Assembly (NCBI GenBank): GCA_027295975.1
Contig: JAPUJX010000577.1
Coordinates: 1-19,664 of the forward strand
DNA from: Gammaproteobacteria bacterium
GTDB taxonomy: Bacteria > Pseudomonadota > Gammaproteobacteria > Pseudomonadales > Azotimanducaceae
DNA: 19,664 nt
Direction: 5' to 3'
Numbering within the stretch: position 1 is the first letter of the stretch; each line of letters starts with the position of its first letter. Both the position numbers and the translations under genes were made by a program. Below the pieces are notes generated by a model that made no database searches, was not told the origin of the DNA, and saw only the letters and a program-made list of their open reading frames with translations. Positions 6,941-14,423 of this stretch are shown piece after piece.

Positions 6941-9304
6941 TCAACCTTCGGCGTCCAACTTCGCCACGAGGTCGCCGATCTCCTGGAGCTTTTCGTCACA
7001 GCGGTGCAGCCGCGATCTTTCGCGGGCCAGAATCAGCTTGAACAGCTTCCGGCGCATCTGTTCCGGATCGTCCACTACATCTCCCGCGGCCCTCAAGAGA
7101 ATGTCGACAAGCCGGTCCGCGCCATTCAAACGACCCCAGAGATAGTCGTGCTCACGATACCCACGATTGAAGAAACCCAGAAACCCCATGAACTCCCGAC
7201 ACTTCAAGCCGCTGAAAGCTTCGTCGAGAGTGTCGCAGTCATCGGGGCTGACACGCTCCACCCTGATGGGTGTAAGGGGATCGGGACCACCTTCCTCGGA
7301 TCCCGGCGTCATCATCAATACGTCGTATACCGGAAAGCCCACGTAGTCGGCGATCAGAGTTCCCTTGAGGGGTTGGTACTCGAGTTGGGTGTAAAATTCG
7401 TGAAAAGCCTCGTCGAACTCGCTGTCGAAAGCACACAGCCCCAGCGAATCCGACAGGTCGCTGAACAACAACACTCCGTCGTCTTTCTCGAGCGGGATGC
7501 GACCGGCAGCTTCCGCAAGCCTGACGATCAGATCGTCGTCGATCACCTTTGCATGCCTGAGCTGATACACGCGATCCAGGAACCGGTACGCAATACGTTT
7601 GAACTTCGCCAACGCCCCTGCAGAATGTGCGTCGATGCTCGAGATGTCTTTGTGCTGGTTCAACCGGCGAATCAGAAACTGCAGCCGTCGAATGCGAAAC
7701 GTCACATCAAATCGATCCAGGAATCCGTCCTGAAGATTGTGCTGACTCCACTCGTCAGCCAGGTCCTCCACATGCCACCACTGCTGAACGGATTGCGTCA
7801 TGGCGATGTGGGTTTCCTCCTGGTTGGGATGTTCCGCTAGAAGCGCCCATTCCTTCACCAGCGCATCCGTCAATCGCCACACGCGCCTCTGCACATAAGC
7901 ACGGTATGCCGGCCCCATCTCTTCGGCCGCGCGATCCACCATTCTCCCGCGCAGCCCCGCCAACACCTGAAAGTCGAACGGCTCGCCGTCGTATTCCGCA
8001 CGAAGCTGATCCACCAACCCGCGGATGTAGACCCGATTGGCATCAACCACCCGGCGGTTGGCACGCACCCTCGAGTCCTGTGCCACGATCTCGTTGAGGT
8101 CGTCGAGAATCGGCTGGTTTCGGGGAATAGTCGAATAAGACGCACGAATCGCGCTGAGATAACCGAGGTCGTACTCCGAATGGACGCTTCCCTCGATGCA
8201 GGGATCCGGTTCGATGTAGAGTATGTACCGTTCCACCTGACGATCGGCGGCACGTTGACTGAGCGCATTCATGGCGATGGCGAACGGTTTGTTGTTGACG
8301 ATCCCCCCGTCGACGAAATAACGCTTAGCCGGATCGAAACGTTTGTGGGCTGGGGTGCCGTCCGAACAAAACAGATTTTCCTTCAGGAAGCGTCGTTCGC
8401 AGGGCCAATCCTTATTACGTGCCCGCAGCACTTCTTTCATCTCCCCATGATGAAAAGGCGCATACGCCCCGGCGATGGCCGAACTCGCTCGAGCCGCCCA
8501 CACCAGGCCCGGATTATTGCCATCGGTGAAATCGCTGACGGCCCGCCCGACGTCGGTTTCTTCGTGGGTCAGCCGACAGAAGGTTCCATGCTCGAGCTCC
8601 CTGGCTACGAGTTCTTCGTGGAGTCGAATGGTTCTGGGATAACCAATCAGGTCGGTGATGCTCGAATAAACGTCAAGCCGTTGACCCGGTGGCAACAAGC
8701 TGCTCCCGGGACGTCGGGTGGCGATCATTTCCTCGAGTGCATCCAACAGGTGATGGCACAGTCGGGATCCCTGGAAGGGGGGTCGAAACCAGGACGAGCG
8801 CGCGAGGCGCGCAAGCTTTCCCCGCGTTTCGGTATTCTGCCCGATATCCCGGGGCAGCCAGAACGACAAGATCCTCAAGAATGGATACAGATACCACTTC
8901 TGCCAGCGGGAAACGTTCTCGCGCTCGAGATATTCCACATCCGCCTTGTTCAACCACACCGAGGTCTGGGCATCGAGCAGCGTGTCGTTTACCACAGCTT
9001 TGCCCAGCATGACGCCGTTGATCGCTCCGGCCGAAGCACCGGCAATTACGTCGATGACCACCCGAAACTCGCCTTTCCTGTTGATCTGCTTCAGGAGTTC
9101 GAAGTACACCTCCTCGGTATCCGATTCGCGCACGTCCGGACCCTCGGTAAAAGTTGTATCCCCGGCAGGTTCAATCCCCATTTCGCCGAGGACCTTCGAT
9201 GCCCGCACCAGTTTCAGAAGCTCTTTGGTCACCCCATGCATGTACACGGCGAGGGAAGCACCGCCGTAGATGACTATTGCAAGTCGCAGTTCTTTTTTTG
9301 CCAT
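6941..9304 (-). CDS. Patatin-related protein with DUF3376-type C-terminal region (putative lipid acyl hydrolase)
   Basis: 787 residues from the ATG at 9304. The patatin fold is clear: IVIYGGASLAVYMHGVTKEL (residues 10-29, oxyanion region), nucleophile Ser91 in IAGASAGAINGVML, and catalytic Asp332 in FVDGGIVNNKPF. The order and the length of about 750-800 residues, with a long helical C-terminal half, match the bacterial patatin-related subfamily annotated with DUF3376. Such enzymes hydrolyse phospholipid or other acyl esters; substrate and physiological role here are unknown. There is no signal peptide, so it is probably cytoplasmic. The frame stays open to 9358, but the MAKKELRLAI start is where family similarity begins, and it has a perfect -10 box right upstream and no Shine-Dalgarno. 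It is divergent from the amidase. Confidence 0.88.
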   Translation of the reverse strand: MAKKELRLAIVIYGGASLAVYMHGVTKELLKLVRASKVLGEMGIEPAGDTTFTEGPDVRESDTEEVYFELLKQINRKGEFRVVIDVIAGASAGAINGVMLGKAVVNDTLLDAQTSVWLNKADVEYLERENVSRWQKWYLYPFLRILSFWLPRDIGQNTETRGKLARLARSSWFRPPFQGSRLCHHLLDALEEMIATRRPGSSLLPPGQRLDVYSSITDLIGYPRTIRLHEELVARELEHGTFCRLTHEETDVGRAVSDFTDGNNPGLVWAARASSAIAGAYAPFHHGEMKEVLRARNKDWPCERRFLKENLFCSDGTPAHKRFDPAKRYFVDGGIVNNKPFAIAMNALSQRAADRQVERYILYIEPDPCIEGSVHSEYDLGYLSAIRASYSTIPRNQPILDDLNEIVAQDSRVRANRRVVDANRVYIRGLVDQLRAEYDGEPFDFQVLAGLRGRMVDRAAEEMGPAYRAYVQRRVWRLTDALVKEWALLAEHPNQEETHIAMTQSVQQWWHVEDLADEWSQHNLQDGFLDRFDVTFRIRRLQFLIRRLNQHKDISSIDAHSAGALAKFKRIAYRFLDRVYQLRHAKVIDDDLIVRLAEAAGRIPLEKDDGVLLFSDLSDSLGLCAFDSEFDEAFHEFYTQLEYQPLKGTLIADYVGFPVYDVLMMTPGSEEGGPDPLTPIRVERVSPDDCDTLDEAFSGLKCREFMGFLGFFNRGYREHDYLWGRLNGADRLVDILLRAAGDVVDDPEQMRRKLFKLILARERSRLHRCDEKLQEIGDLVAKLDAEG

Positions 9305-9310
9305 AACATG

Positions 9311-9316
9311 ATTATA
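9311..9316 (-). promoter_or_regulatory. Perfect -10 box for the patatin gene, probable leaderless start
   Basis: On the minus strand TATAAT ends 6 nt before the ATG at 9304. This places the expected transcription start on or next to the A of the ATG. No Shine-Dalgarno precedes the ATG, and no good -35 box is seen at 16-18 bp. A leaderless mRNA is inferred from spacing alone. Confidence 0.45.
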
Positions 9317-9384
9317 CCGCCCAATAGTCCCTCTAATACGCAACGGGATGCAGCGCAACGGGCAACCGCATGCTCAACGGCGGT

Positions 9385-9390
9385 TATAAT
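9385..9390 (+). promoter_or_regulatory. Perfect -10 box for the amidase gene
   Basis: TATAAT lies 34 bp upstream of the amidase GTG start, leaving a short leader of about 28 nt that includes the ribosome site AAGGA (9412-9416). The -35 region is weak. It faces away from the other TATAAT in this 120-bp divergent gap, so the two promoters may share a regulator. Confidence 0.4.
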
Positions 9391-9424
9391 CCCCTCGACG
9401 AGTGCGACGACAAGGAAAACAAGA

Positions 9425-10852
9425 GTGTTGACTTTCAACGATTACCAGCAACATGACGCACTGGATCTCGCCAGCCTGATTCGTAGCGGCGAGCTTTCCG
9501 CCAGCGAGGTTCTCGAGGCGGCGATCGCACGCGCCGAAAGCCGTAACTCCGATATCAACTCGCTGGTGGCAAAAACCTTCGACGAGGCTCTGGCCACGGC
9601 CAAAGCTCCCCTACCCGACAGCCCACTCGCCGGGGTACCTTTTCTGATCAAAGATCTGGCCTACCTGAATGGTACCCCCTGCACCTACGGCAGCCGTCTG
9701 TACGCCGACAATCGCGTGGATCACGACGCGACCGTTGTCGAGCGCTATCGCGCTGCCGGTCTGGTGATCTTCGGAAAAACCAATACCCCCGAGTTTGGCC
9801 TGAACGTGGTGACCGAACCGGCACTGTTCGGACCCTGTCGCAACCCCTGGAACACCGACCACACACCGGGCGGCTCGAGCGGCGGAGCGGGTGCCGCCGT
9901 CTCCGACGGCTGGCTACCCGTCGCCCACGCCACCGATGGAGGCGGCTCGATCCGCATCCCCGCGTCATGCTGCGGCCTCGTCGGATTGAAACCCTCCCGT
10001 GCCCGCAACCCGGCGGGCCCGGATGTGGGAGAGGGCTGGGGCGGCATGTCGACCGGCCACGTAGTCTCCCGAACCGTTCGCGACAGCGCGGCTTTTCTGG
10101 ATGCCACCCACGGACCCGCGCTGGGCGACCCATACCAGGCACAGTCCTTCGCAGGGTCTTATCTCCAGCAACACACCAGGGGTTCAGGAAGCTTGCGGAT
10201 CGCGCTGGAACGAAACACGATGACCGGCGTTGCGCCTCACCGCGAATGTATCGATGCGCTGGAGCGGGCGGCAAAACTCTGCGAAGAACTCGGCCACCAT
10301 GTGGAAGAGGCATCGCCGGAATTCGATCGCGAGCTGTTCGGTCAGGCCACTGGAGTGATCGTGGTTGGGAACATCGCGAACTCCGTTTACGGGCGGGTGA
10401 AAGCTCTGGGCAGAGCGTTGCGCGACGACGATATCGAGCCCCACACACGTTTCATGGCAGAATCGGGTCGTCGACTCACCGCGGAAGACTACGCGCGCGG
10501 AATTCAGGTCATCCATCAAACGGGTCGGGTGCTGGCGCGGTTCCACGAAACCTACGACTTGATGCTGACGCCGACCCTTGTCTGTCCACCGGTACCCGTC
10601 GGGTTCCTCGACACCATCACGGACTATGATGCAGACCTCTACAACAAACGGTTTGTCCAATTCTGGGGATACACCAACCTCCAGAATGCCACCGGCCAAC
10701 CGGCGATTTCACTCCCGCTCCACTGGTCGGCGGACAATCTCCCAATCGGCGTTCAGTTCGTCGGCCCCGTTGGTGGCGAACTCACCCTGTTGCAGCTGGC
10801 ATCACAACTTGAAGAAGCGGCCCCCTGGTTCGATACCACACCCTCTCGTTAG
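9425..10852 (+). CDS. Amidase signature family enzyme
   Basis: 475 residues from the GTG at 9425 (AAGGA 8 nt upstream); TTG at 9428 is the alternative. The Ser-cisSer-Lys triad is complete: Lys76 in PFLIKDLAY, cis-Ser151 in TPGGSSGGAGAAV, and nucleophile Ser175 in DGGGSIRIPAS. The 24-residue spacing between the two serines equals that of fatty acid amide hydrolase. The C-terminal part (YDLMLTPTLVCPPVPVG and NATGQPAISLPL) is also typical. It hydrolyses a C-N bond of an amide; the substrate cannot be read from sequence. It is not GatA in context, since gatB and gatC are absent. The frame is open far upstream (to 8180), but that part lies antisense to the patatin gene and has no amidase similarity. 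It converges on the acyl-CoA dehydrogenase with a 30-bp gap. Confidence 0.9.
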   Translation: MLTFNDYQQHDALDLASLIRSGELSASEVLEAAIARAESRNSDINSLVAKTFDEALATAKAPLPDSPLAGVPFLIKDLAYLNGTPCTYGSRLYADNRVDHDATVVERYRAAGLVIFGKTNTPEFGLNVVTEPALFGPCRNPWNTDHTPGGSSGGAGAAVSDGWLPVAHATDGGGSIRIPASCCGLVGLKPSRARNPAGPDVGEGWGGMSTGHVVSRTVRDSAAFLDATHGPALGDPYQAQSFAGSYLQQHTRGSGSLRIALERNTMTGVAPHRECIDALERAAKLCEELGHHVEEASPEFDRELFGQATGVIVVGNIANSVYGRVKALGRALRDDDIEPHTRFMAESGRRLTAEDYARGIQVIHQTGRVLARFHETYDLMLTPTLVCPPVPVGFLDTITDYDADLYNKRFVQFWGYTNLQNATGQPAISLPLHWSADNLPIGVQFVGPVGGELTLLQLASQLEEAAPWFDTTPSR

Positions 10853-10872
10853 CTATACTCTCGTTAGCTATA
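10843..10872. repeat. Perfect 15-bp tandem duplication over the amidase stop codon
   Basis: The unit CTCTCGTTAGCTATA occurs twice in a row (10843-10857 and 10858-10872). The first copy contains the amidase TAG stop. TAGCTA is itself palindromic, so the pair can also form a 6-bp stem with a 9-nt loop, a weak candidate for a bidirectional transcription end in this 30-bp convergent gap. Confidence 0.8.
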
Positions 10873-10882
10873 AAAGGGGTTC

Positions 10883-12058
10883 TCAGTCCGGCAATCCCAG
10901 AACCCGCTTGGCGATGATATTGCGTTGGATTTCGTTGCTGCCGCTGTAGATCGAGCCCGCTCGGTAATACAGCCAGCGGCGGGTGGTCTCGAGTTCAGTT
11001 TCACTGAACGATTTTTCATCCCACCCGAAACCATGAACACCACCCATCTGAGTCACCAGATCGTAATACTCCTGCTGGAGTTCGCTGCCGTAGACCTTGA
11101 AGATCGAAGTGACCGGTCCGGGCGTACCGCCATCCGACTCCTCCACCGCGCGCCGTTGCGCGAGACGAAACACCCGGTTGTTCATTTCATGACGCAGCAC
11201 CCTCGTCCGGAACTGGGCATCATCGATCCTGCCGCCACGTTCTCCGAGACGGCGTTTTGCCTCGGCCGCCAGGCCAGTATCGCCGCTGGCGCTGCCACTG
11301 ACGAGGGACTCCATTCCCGACCGCTCGTGCTGGAGCAACCGTTTGCCTACCGTCCAGCCCTTGTTCAGCTCTCCCACCAGGTCTTCTTTGCTGGCGATTG
11401 CGTCGTCGAAGAAGGTTTCATTGAAGGGTGACTCGCCGCTGATCAATCGAATGGGTTTGACCGTCACCCCCGGTTGGTCCATCGGCAACAGCACGAAGCT
11501 GATGCCTTCGTGTTTAGGCGCCGCAAAATCGGTACGCACCAGGCAGAACATCCAATCGGCATGGTGGGCGCCGGAGGTCCAGACCTTCTGGCCGTTGATG
11601 ACGAAATGATCCCCGGCGTCGTCCGCACGGGTACGCAGGCTCGCCAGATCGCTACCCGAACCCGGCTCGCTATACCCCTGGCACCACTCGACCTCGGCGC
11701 GGGCAATACGTGGCAGATGACGCAGTTTCTGATCCTCGCTGCCCATCTCGAGCAGGGTCGGACCGATCATGCTGGTGCCAAAACTGGACAGCGCCGGACG
11801 GGCCTGGATCCGCCGCATCTCCCCAAGCAATACGAGGTATTCCTCTTTCTTCAACCCCCCGCCGCCATACTCCGTGGGCCAGCTTGGCACCGTCCAGCCC
11901 TTTTCCACCATACGCTCGAGCCACAGGCGCGTATCGGCATCCTCGAGCACAATTTTCGAGCTCCCGTTGGAAATCGGACCTGGTCCACGGGCACCCGGCG
12001 GACAATATTCGGCCAGCCAGGCTCTCGTTTCCTCGCGAAAGACTTGTAGATCGGTCAC
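10883..12058 (-). CDS. Acyl-CoA dehydrogenase family protein
   Basis: 391 residues; a flavoprotein that introduces an alpha-beta double bond into an acyl-CoA in fatty-acid or side-chain degradation. Visible family motifs are the N-terminal helical domain (WLERMVEKGWTVPSWPTEYG), the FAD/substrate loop EVEWCQGYSEPGSGSDLASL (about 120-140), NGQKVWTSGAHHADW, and the C-terminal IYSGSNEIQRNIIAKRVLGL. At the position of the catalytic Glu of medium-chain enzymes (IYEGT) there is a Ser (IYSGS), so the base may sit elsewhere or the substrate may be unusual. The GTG at 12058 is chosen because AAAGGAGG stands just before it; an in-frame ATG at 12076 lies upstream of that site. A TATTAT -10-like box (12104-12109) could serve it. 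No CoA ligase, hydratase or second dehydrogenase subunit is adjacent. The MATE gene lies 98 bp upstream. Confidence 0.88.
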   Translation of the reverse strand: MTDLQVFREETRAWLAEYCPPGARGPGPISNGSSKIVLEDADTRLWLERMVEKGWTVPSWPTEYGGGGLKKEEYLVLLGEMRRIQARPALSSFGTSMIGPTLLEMGSEDQKLRHLPRIARAEVEWCQGYSEPGSGSDLASLRTRADDAGDHFVINGQKVWTSGAHHADWMFCLVRTDFAAPKHEGISFVLLPMDQPGVTVKPIRLISGESPFNETFFDDAIASKEDLVGELNKGWTVGKRLLQHERSGMESLVSGSASGDTGLAAEAKRRLGERGGRIDDAQFRTRVLRHEMNNRVFRLAQRRAVEESDGGTPGPVTSIFKVYGSELQQEYYDLVTQMGGVHGFGWDEKSFSETELETTRRWLYYRAGSIYSGSNEIQRNIIAKRVLGLPD

Positions 12059-12062
12059 AAAA

Positions 12063-12070
12063 CCTCCTTT
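12063..12070 (-). promoter_or_regulatory. Strong Shine-Dalgarno that decides the acyl-CoA dehydrogenase start
   Basis: AAAGGAGG on the minus strand, 4 nt before the GTG at 12058. It lies inside the coding frame of the alternative upstream ATG (12076), which has no such site. The spacing is a little short, so the upstream ATG is not excluded. Confidence 0.55.
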
Positions 12071-12156
12071 CAACATTCAACAAGAACGCGGGTCCGCAGA
12101 TCATAATACCGATCACCGAACCGAGTGAACCACGCCCTGGATGACCCGGGATTTGA

Positions 12157-13515
12157 CTATCTGTTGCGGAGTCCCCGGGAAATCTCGTGTGCCAACGTGT
12201 GGTTGACCCAGCGCACGGAGACGATTCCGACTACCACGTTGGCAACCCCGGCGGCCGCGTAGATACCCCGGTAACCGAACCAGGTCTCCAGATACAGCGC
12301 AACCGGCACATAAACAACCAACATGCGCGCAACCGACATGATCAGGGTCGGCATGGGTTTACCCAACGCGATGAAGGTCGACATGGCGACCATGCTCGCT
12401 CCGAAGAATCCGTAGGTTACGGGAACCAGCAACAGGTAAGCATACGTTGCTTCGACCACCGCCGGGTCCTCGTTGATAAAACCGATCAGCCAATCACCCA
12501 TCCCGGCGAGCACGACGCATGCCACCACTCCCCATGCGTATGAAAACCGATAGCCCAGCTTGTGCGCGGTGTAGATTCGAGCATGGTTGCCCGCCCCCCA
12601 GTTCTGACCGACAAACGGTCCGGTGCTCGCCGAGAGGGCCATCAGAATCATGATCGCGAGAGATTCAATCCGCGACGCGACGCCGAAACCCGCAACAACT
12701 ACATGCCCGTACCCGGCTAACAGCGCGACGATCACCGCCATGGAGACTGGTCCGACGAGGTTGCTCATCATCGACGGCAGACCGATACGCATGATCTCGC
12801 GCCAGGAAGTCCACAACTCGGCGATTGCACGTTTTTCGAAATGTAATAGATCGAGCTTCATCAACACCCGCACGGTGTAGATGAAAGTGGCAATACGCGA
12901 AAGCACGAAACCCCAGGCCGCCCCGGCGAAGCCGAGTCCATCCCACAACCCGGGGATACCGAAAATCAACACGGGCGCGAGCACCACCTGCAGCCCCGCG
13001 GCCGCAGCCATGATGATCCCCGGTAAACGTGCATTGCCGACGGCTCGCATGATGATGGTCCCCACCATTGGCAAGGCAAAAGCCGGCATGCCAATAAACC
13101 ATACGCTCATGTACTGAATCGACAGCGGCAGGATTTCGGGCCCGGCCCCAAGGAGACGGAATACCGGCTCGAGCAGTACGAATCCCACGGCCGTCATTAT
13201 CAGTGCAATAATTGCAACGAGAAGGAACGAATCGGTAGCCAACCGTCGAACCCGCTCGTGATCGCCTGCGCCGATGACCCGGGAAATGATGGACGCCGCC
13301 CCAATGCCGATGCCCATGGACACCATGGACAAGCCCATGACAACGGGAAAGGTGAAACTCACCGCAGCGAGTTCCAACGTTCCTATCCAGCCGACGTATA
13401 TCGTGTCCATCATCGAAGCCACGATCATCGAAGCAATACCGAGAAACATCGGAATGGTCAGGTTGATCAGGTGACGGCCCACAGGGCCTTCGGTGAGATT
13501 CGCGCCGGTTCTCAA
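12157..13515 (-). CDS. MATE family efflux transporter
   Basis: 452 residues with about 12 membrane-spanning segments in two homologous halves. The start (NLTEGPVGRHLINLTIPMFL) and the paired patterns (MMDTIYVGWIGTLELAAVSF in the N-half; VVVAGFGVASRIESLAIMIL, then SASTGPFVGQNWGAGNHARI in the C-half) are hallmarks of multidrug and toxic compound extrusion proteins of the NorM/DinF superfamily. It exports cationic or amphipathic compounds across the inner membrane, driven by a Na+ or H+ gradient. The first possible start is TTG at 13515, with no good ribosome site; because the family-conserved NLTEGP motif begins six residues later, a start near here is needed. A GTG within GPVGRH is preceded by GAAGG but would cut the motif. 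The acyl-CoA dehydrogenase lies 98 bp downstream. Confidence 0.9.
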   Translation of the reverse strand: MRTGANLTEGPVGRHLINLTIPMFLGIASMIVASMMDTIYVGWIGTLELAAVSFTFPVVMGLSMVSMGIGIGAASIISRVIGAGDHERVRRLATDSFLLVAIIALIMTAVGFVLLEPVFRLLGAGPEILPLSIQYMSVWFIGMPAFALPMVGTIIMRAVGNARLPGIIMAAAAGLQVVLAPVLIFGIPGLWDGLGFAGAAWGFVLSRIATFIYTVRVLMKLDLLHFEKRAIAELWTSWREIMRIGLPSMMSNLVGPVSMAVIVALLAGYGHVVVAGFGVASRIESLAIMILMALSASTGPFVGQNWGAGNHARIYTAHKLGYRFSYAWGVVACVVLAGMGDWLIGFINEDPAVVEATYAYLLLVPVTYGFFGASMVAMSTFIALGKPMPTLIMSVARMLVVYVPVALYLETWFGYRGIYAAAGVANVVVGIVSVRWVNHTLAHEISRGLRNR

Positions 13516-13809
13516 AAGCAGCCAACGTTCGCGTTCAACGTGCCAGTATAAACCCGCTCCTCCGCCCCGTCCTCACGGCTGGCGAACGGGCTTTCGCCCA
13601 CTGGGCCGATCTCGCAAATTAACCAGGAATCTTGTCGTTTTCGCGGATAATGTTGCAACGCACAATACGATGACCCATCCAGGCAGCCCAACATCCTCCC
13701 AACATCAGCAAAACGGAGGCCAATCCCGGATTAGCGCCCGGAAAACGGGATGGTCAATTTGAGACCCAAGCATGGTTTTAAGGGTTCCCTCCGGTAGAGA
13801 ATATATGGC
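13516..13809. other. Intergenic region between divergent MATE and DUF6316-like genes
   Basis: 294 bp without a supportable gene. A 60-codon minus-strand frame (13512-13694) has no family similarity or ribosome site. The last 50 bp before 13810 are more AT-rich (TTTTAAGGG, AGAATATAT) and may hold the downstream gene's promoter, but no paired -35/-10 boxes stand out. Confidence 0.6.
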
Positions 13810-14055
13810 ATGAGAAAACATGACCCCGAAGAAAGCATACAATTCCGCAGTGCAAACCGGGTTTTCCGCTCGAACGACCAGTGGTATTTCCAAACTCGCG
13901 AGTTGGATCACGGCCCTTTCTCGAGCGAGGGGGAGGCTGATCGGGAACTCAAACGCTACGTGCTCGAGATGGACTTTTTCACCGAAACAGCAGACCCCTC
14001 CGAAGCCCAGGATTGGAAACTCTTGGAAGTCATCGACAAAGAACAGCGTTCTTAG
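13810..14055 (+). CDS. Small DUF6316-like protein, function unknown
   Basis: 81 residues, acidic, no signal peptide and no membrane segment. The core FRSANRVFRSNDQWYFQTRE followed by GPFSSEGEADRELKRYVLEM resembles the short gammaproteobacterial DUF6316 pattern: an Arg-Phe start, a Trp-Tyr-Phe-x-Thr-Arg-Glu strand, GPF, then an amphipathic helix. I recall the pattern from memory, so the family name is tentative. Their function is unknown; the proteins are probably cytoplasmic. The ATG at 13810 has only a weak purine stretch upstream. A minus-strand frame covers the same bases (13705-14058), but it lacks any known pattern. It lies 83 bp upstream of the MoaD/ThiS gene in the same direction, and joint transcription is possible. 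Confidence 0.65.
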   Translation: MRKHDPEESIQFRSANRVFRSNDQWYFQTRELDHGPFSSEGEADRELKRYVLEMDFFTETADPSEAQDWKLLEVIDKEQRS

Positions 14056-14092
14056 CACACCAAACGTTTCGCCAAAGGCACCCTCACGCGTT

Positions 14093-14098
14093 TACAAT
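14093..14098 (+). promoter_or_regulatory. Possible -10 box for the MoaD/ThiS-BNR pair
   Basis: TACAAT lies 40 bp upstream of the GTG start at 14139. No convincing -35 box stands 16-18 bp before it, so this is a weak candidate. Confidence 0.25.
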
Positions 14099-14138
14099 CT
14101 CACCCTCGAGCCAATCCGTTTTTGACCCGCAGACGTAA

Positions 14139-14408
14139 GTGGCACAAATTGTTTTCACCCCCAATCTCAAACGCCATATCGACGTCGACGTCGTCGCCGC
14201 CAGAGGAGATACGGTGGGCAAGTTGCTCGAGGATGTATTCCGCCAGCAACCGAACCTGCGAGGTTATATCCTCGACGATCAGGGGGGCGTGCGTAAGCAT
14301 GTCAACATCTACGTAAACGGCCGTACCATCACCGACCGGGTGCACCTGAGCGATCCGGTTGACGCGCAAAGCGAGTTGTTTGTCGCGCAGGCGCTGTCCG
14401 GCGGATAA
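14139..14408 (+). CDS. MoaD/ThiS family ubiquitin-fold protein ending in Gly-Gly
   Basis: 89 residues. The N-terminal strand (AQIVFTPNLKRHI), the helix DTVGKLLEDVFRQQPNLRGY, the segment KHVNIYVNGRTI and the C-terminal LFVAQALSGG fit the beta-grasp fold of MoaD/ThiS sulfur carriers. The terminal Gly-Gly is the residue pair that an E1-like enzyme would adenylate and convert to a thiocarboxylate. An in-frame TAA directly precedes the GTG at 14139, so the start cannot lie further upstream; the ribosome site is poor. No moaE, thiG, thiF or moeB gene is in the window. The next gene, 15 bp downstream, encodes a BNR-repeat protein. I recall this pairing from other genomes, where the pair also has no agreed function. 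The fold is firm; a true sulfur-carrier role is inferred. Confidence 0.85.
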   Translation: MAQIVFTPNLKRHIDVDVVAARGDTVGKLLEDVFRQQPNLRGYILDDQGGVRKHVNIYVNGRTITDRVHLSDPVDAQSELFVAQALSGG

Positions 14409-14423
14409 CTAGGAGAGAGATAC

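Noticed and set aside
6353..7840. A 495-codon open frame on the plus strand
   Set aside because: It lies antisense to two well-supported minus-strand genes (the protein with a strong ribosome site and the patatin). It has no family pattern and an odd composition, so it is a high-GC shadow frame.
8180..9424. Upstream extension of the amidase frame
   Set aside because: The extension is antisense to the patatin gene. Amidase similarity, ribosome site and promoter all place the start at 9425.
9648..10448. A 266-codon minus-strand frame opposite the amidase
   Set aside because: It is extremely Arg-rich, as expected of an antisense frame in GC-rich DNA, and lies over a complete amidase domain.
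13705..14058. A 117-codon minus-strand frame opposite the DUF6316-like gene
   Set aside because: It has no recognisable pattern, whereas the plus strand shows a coherent small-protein motif.
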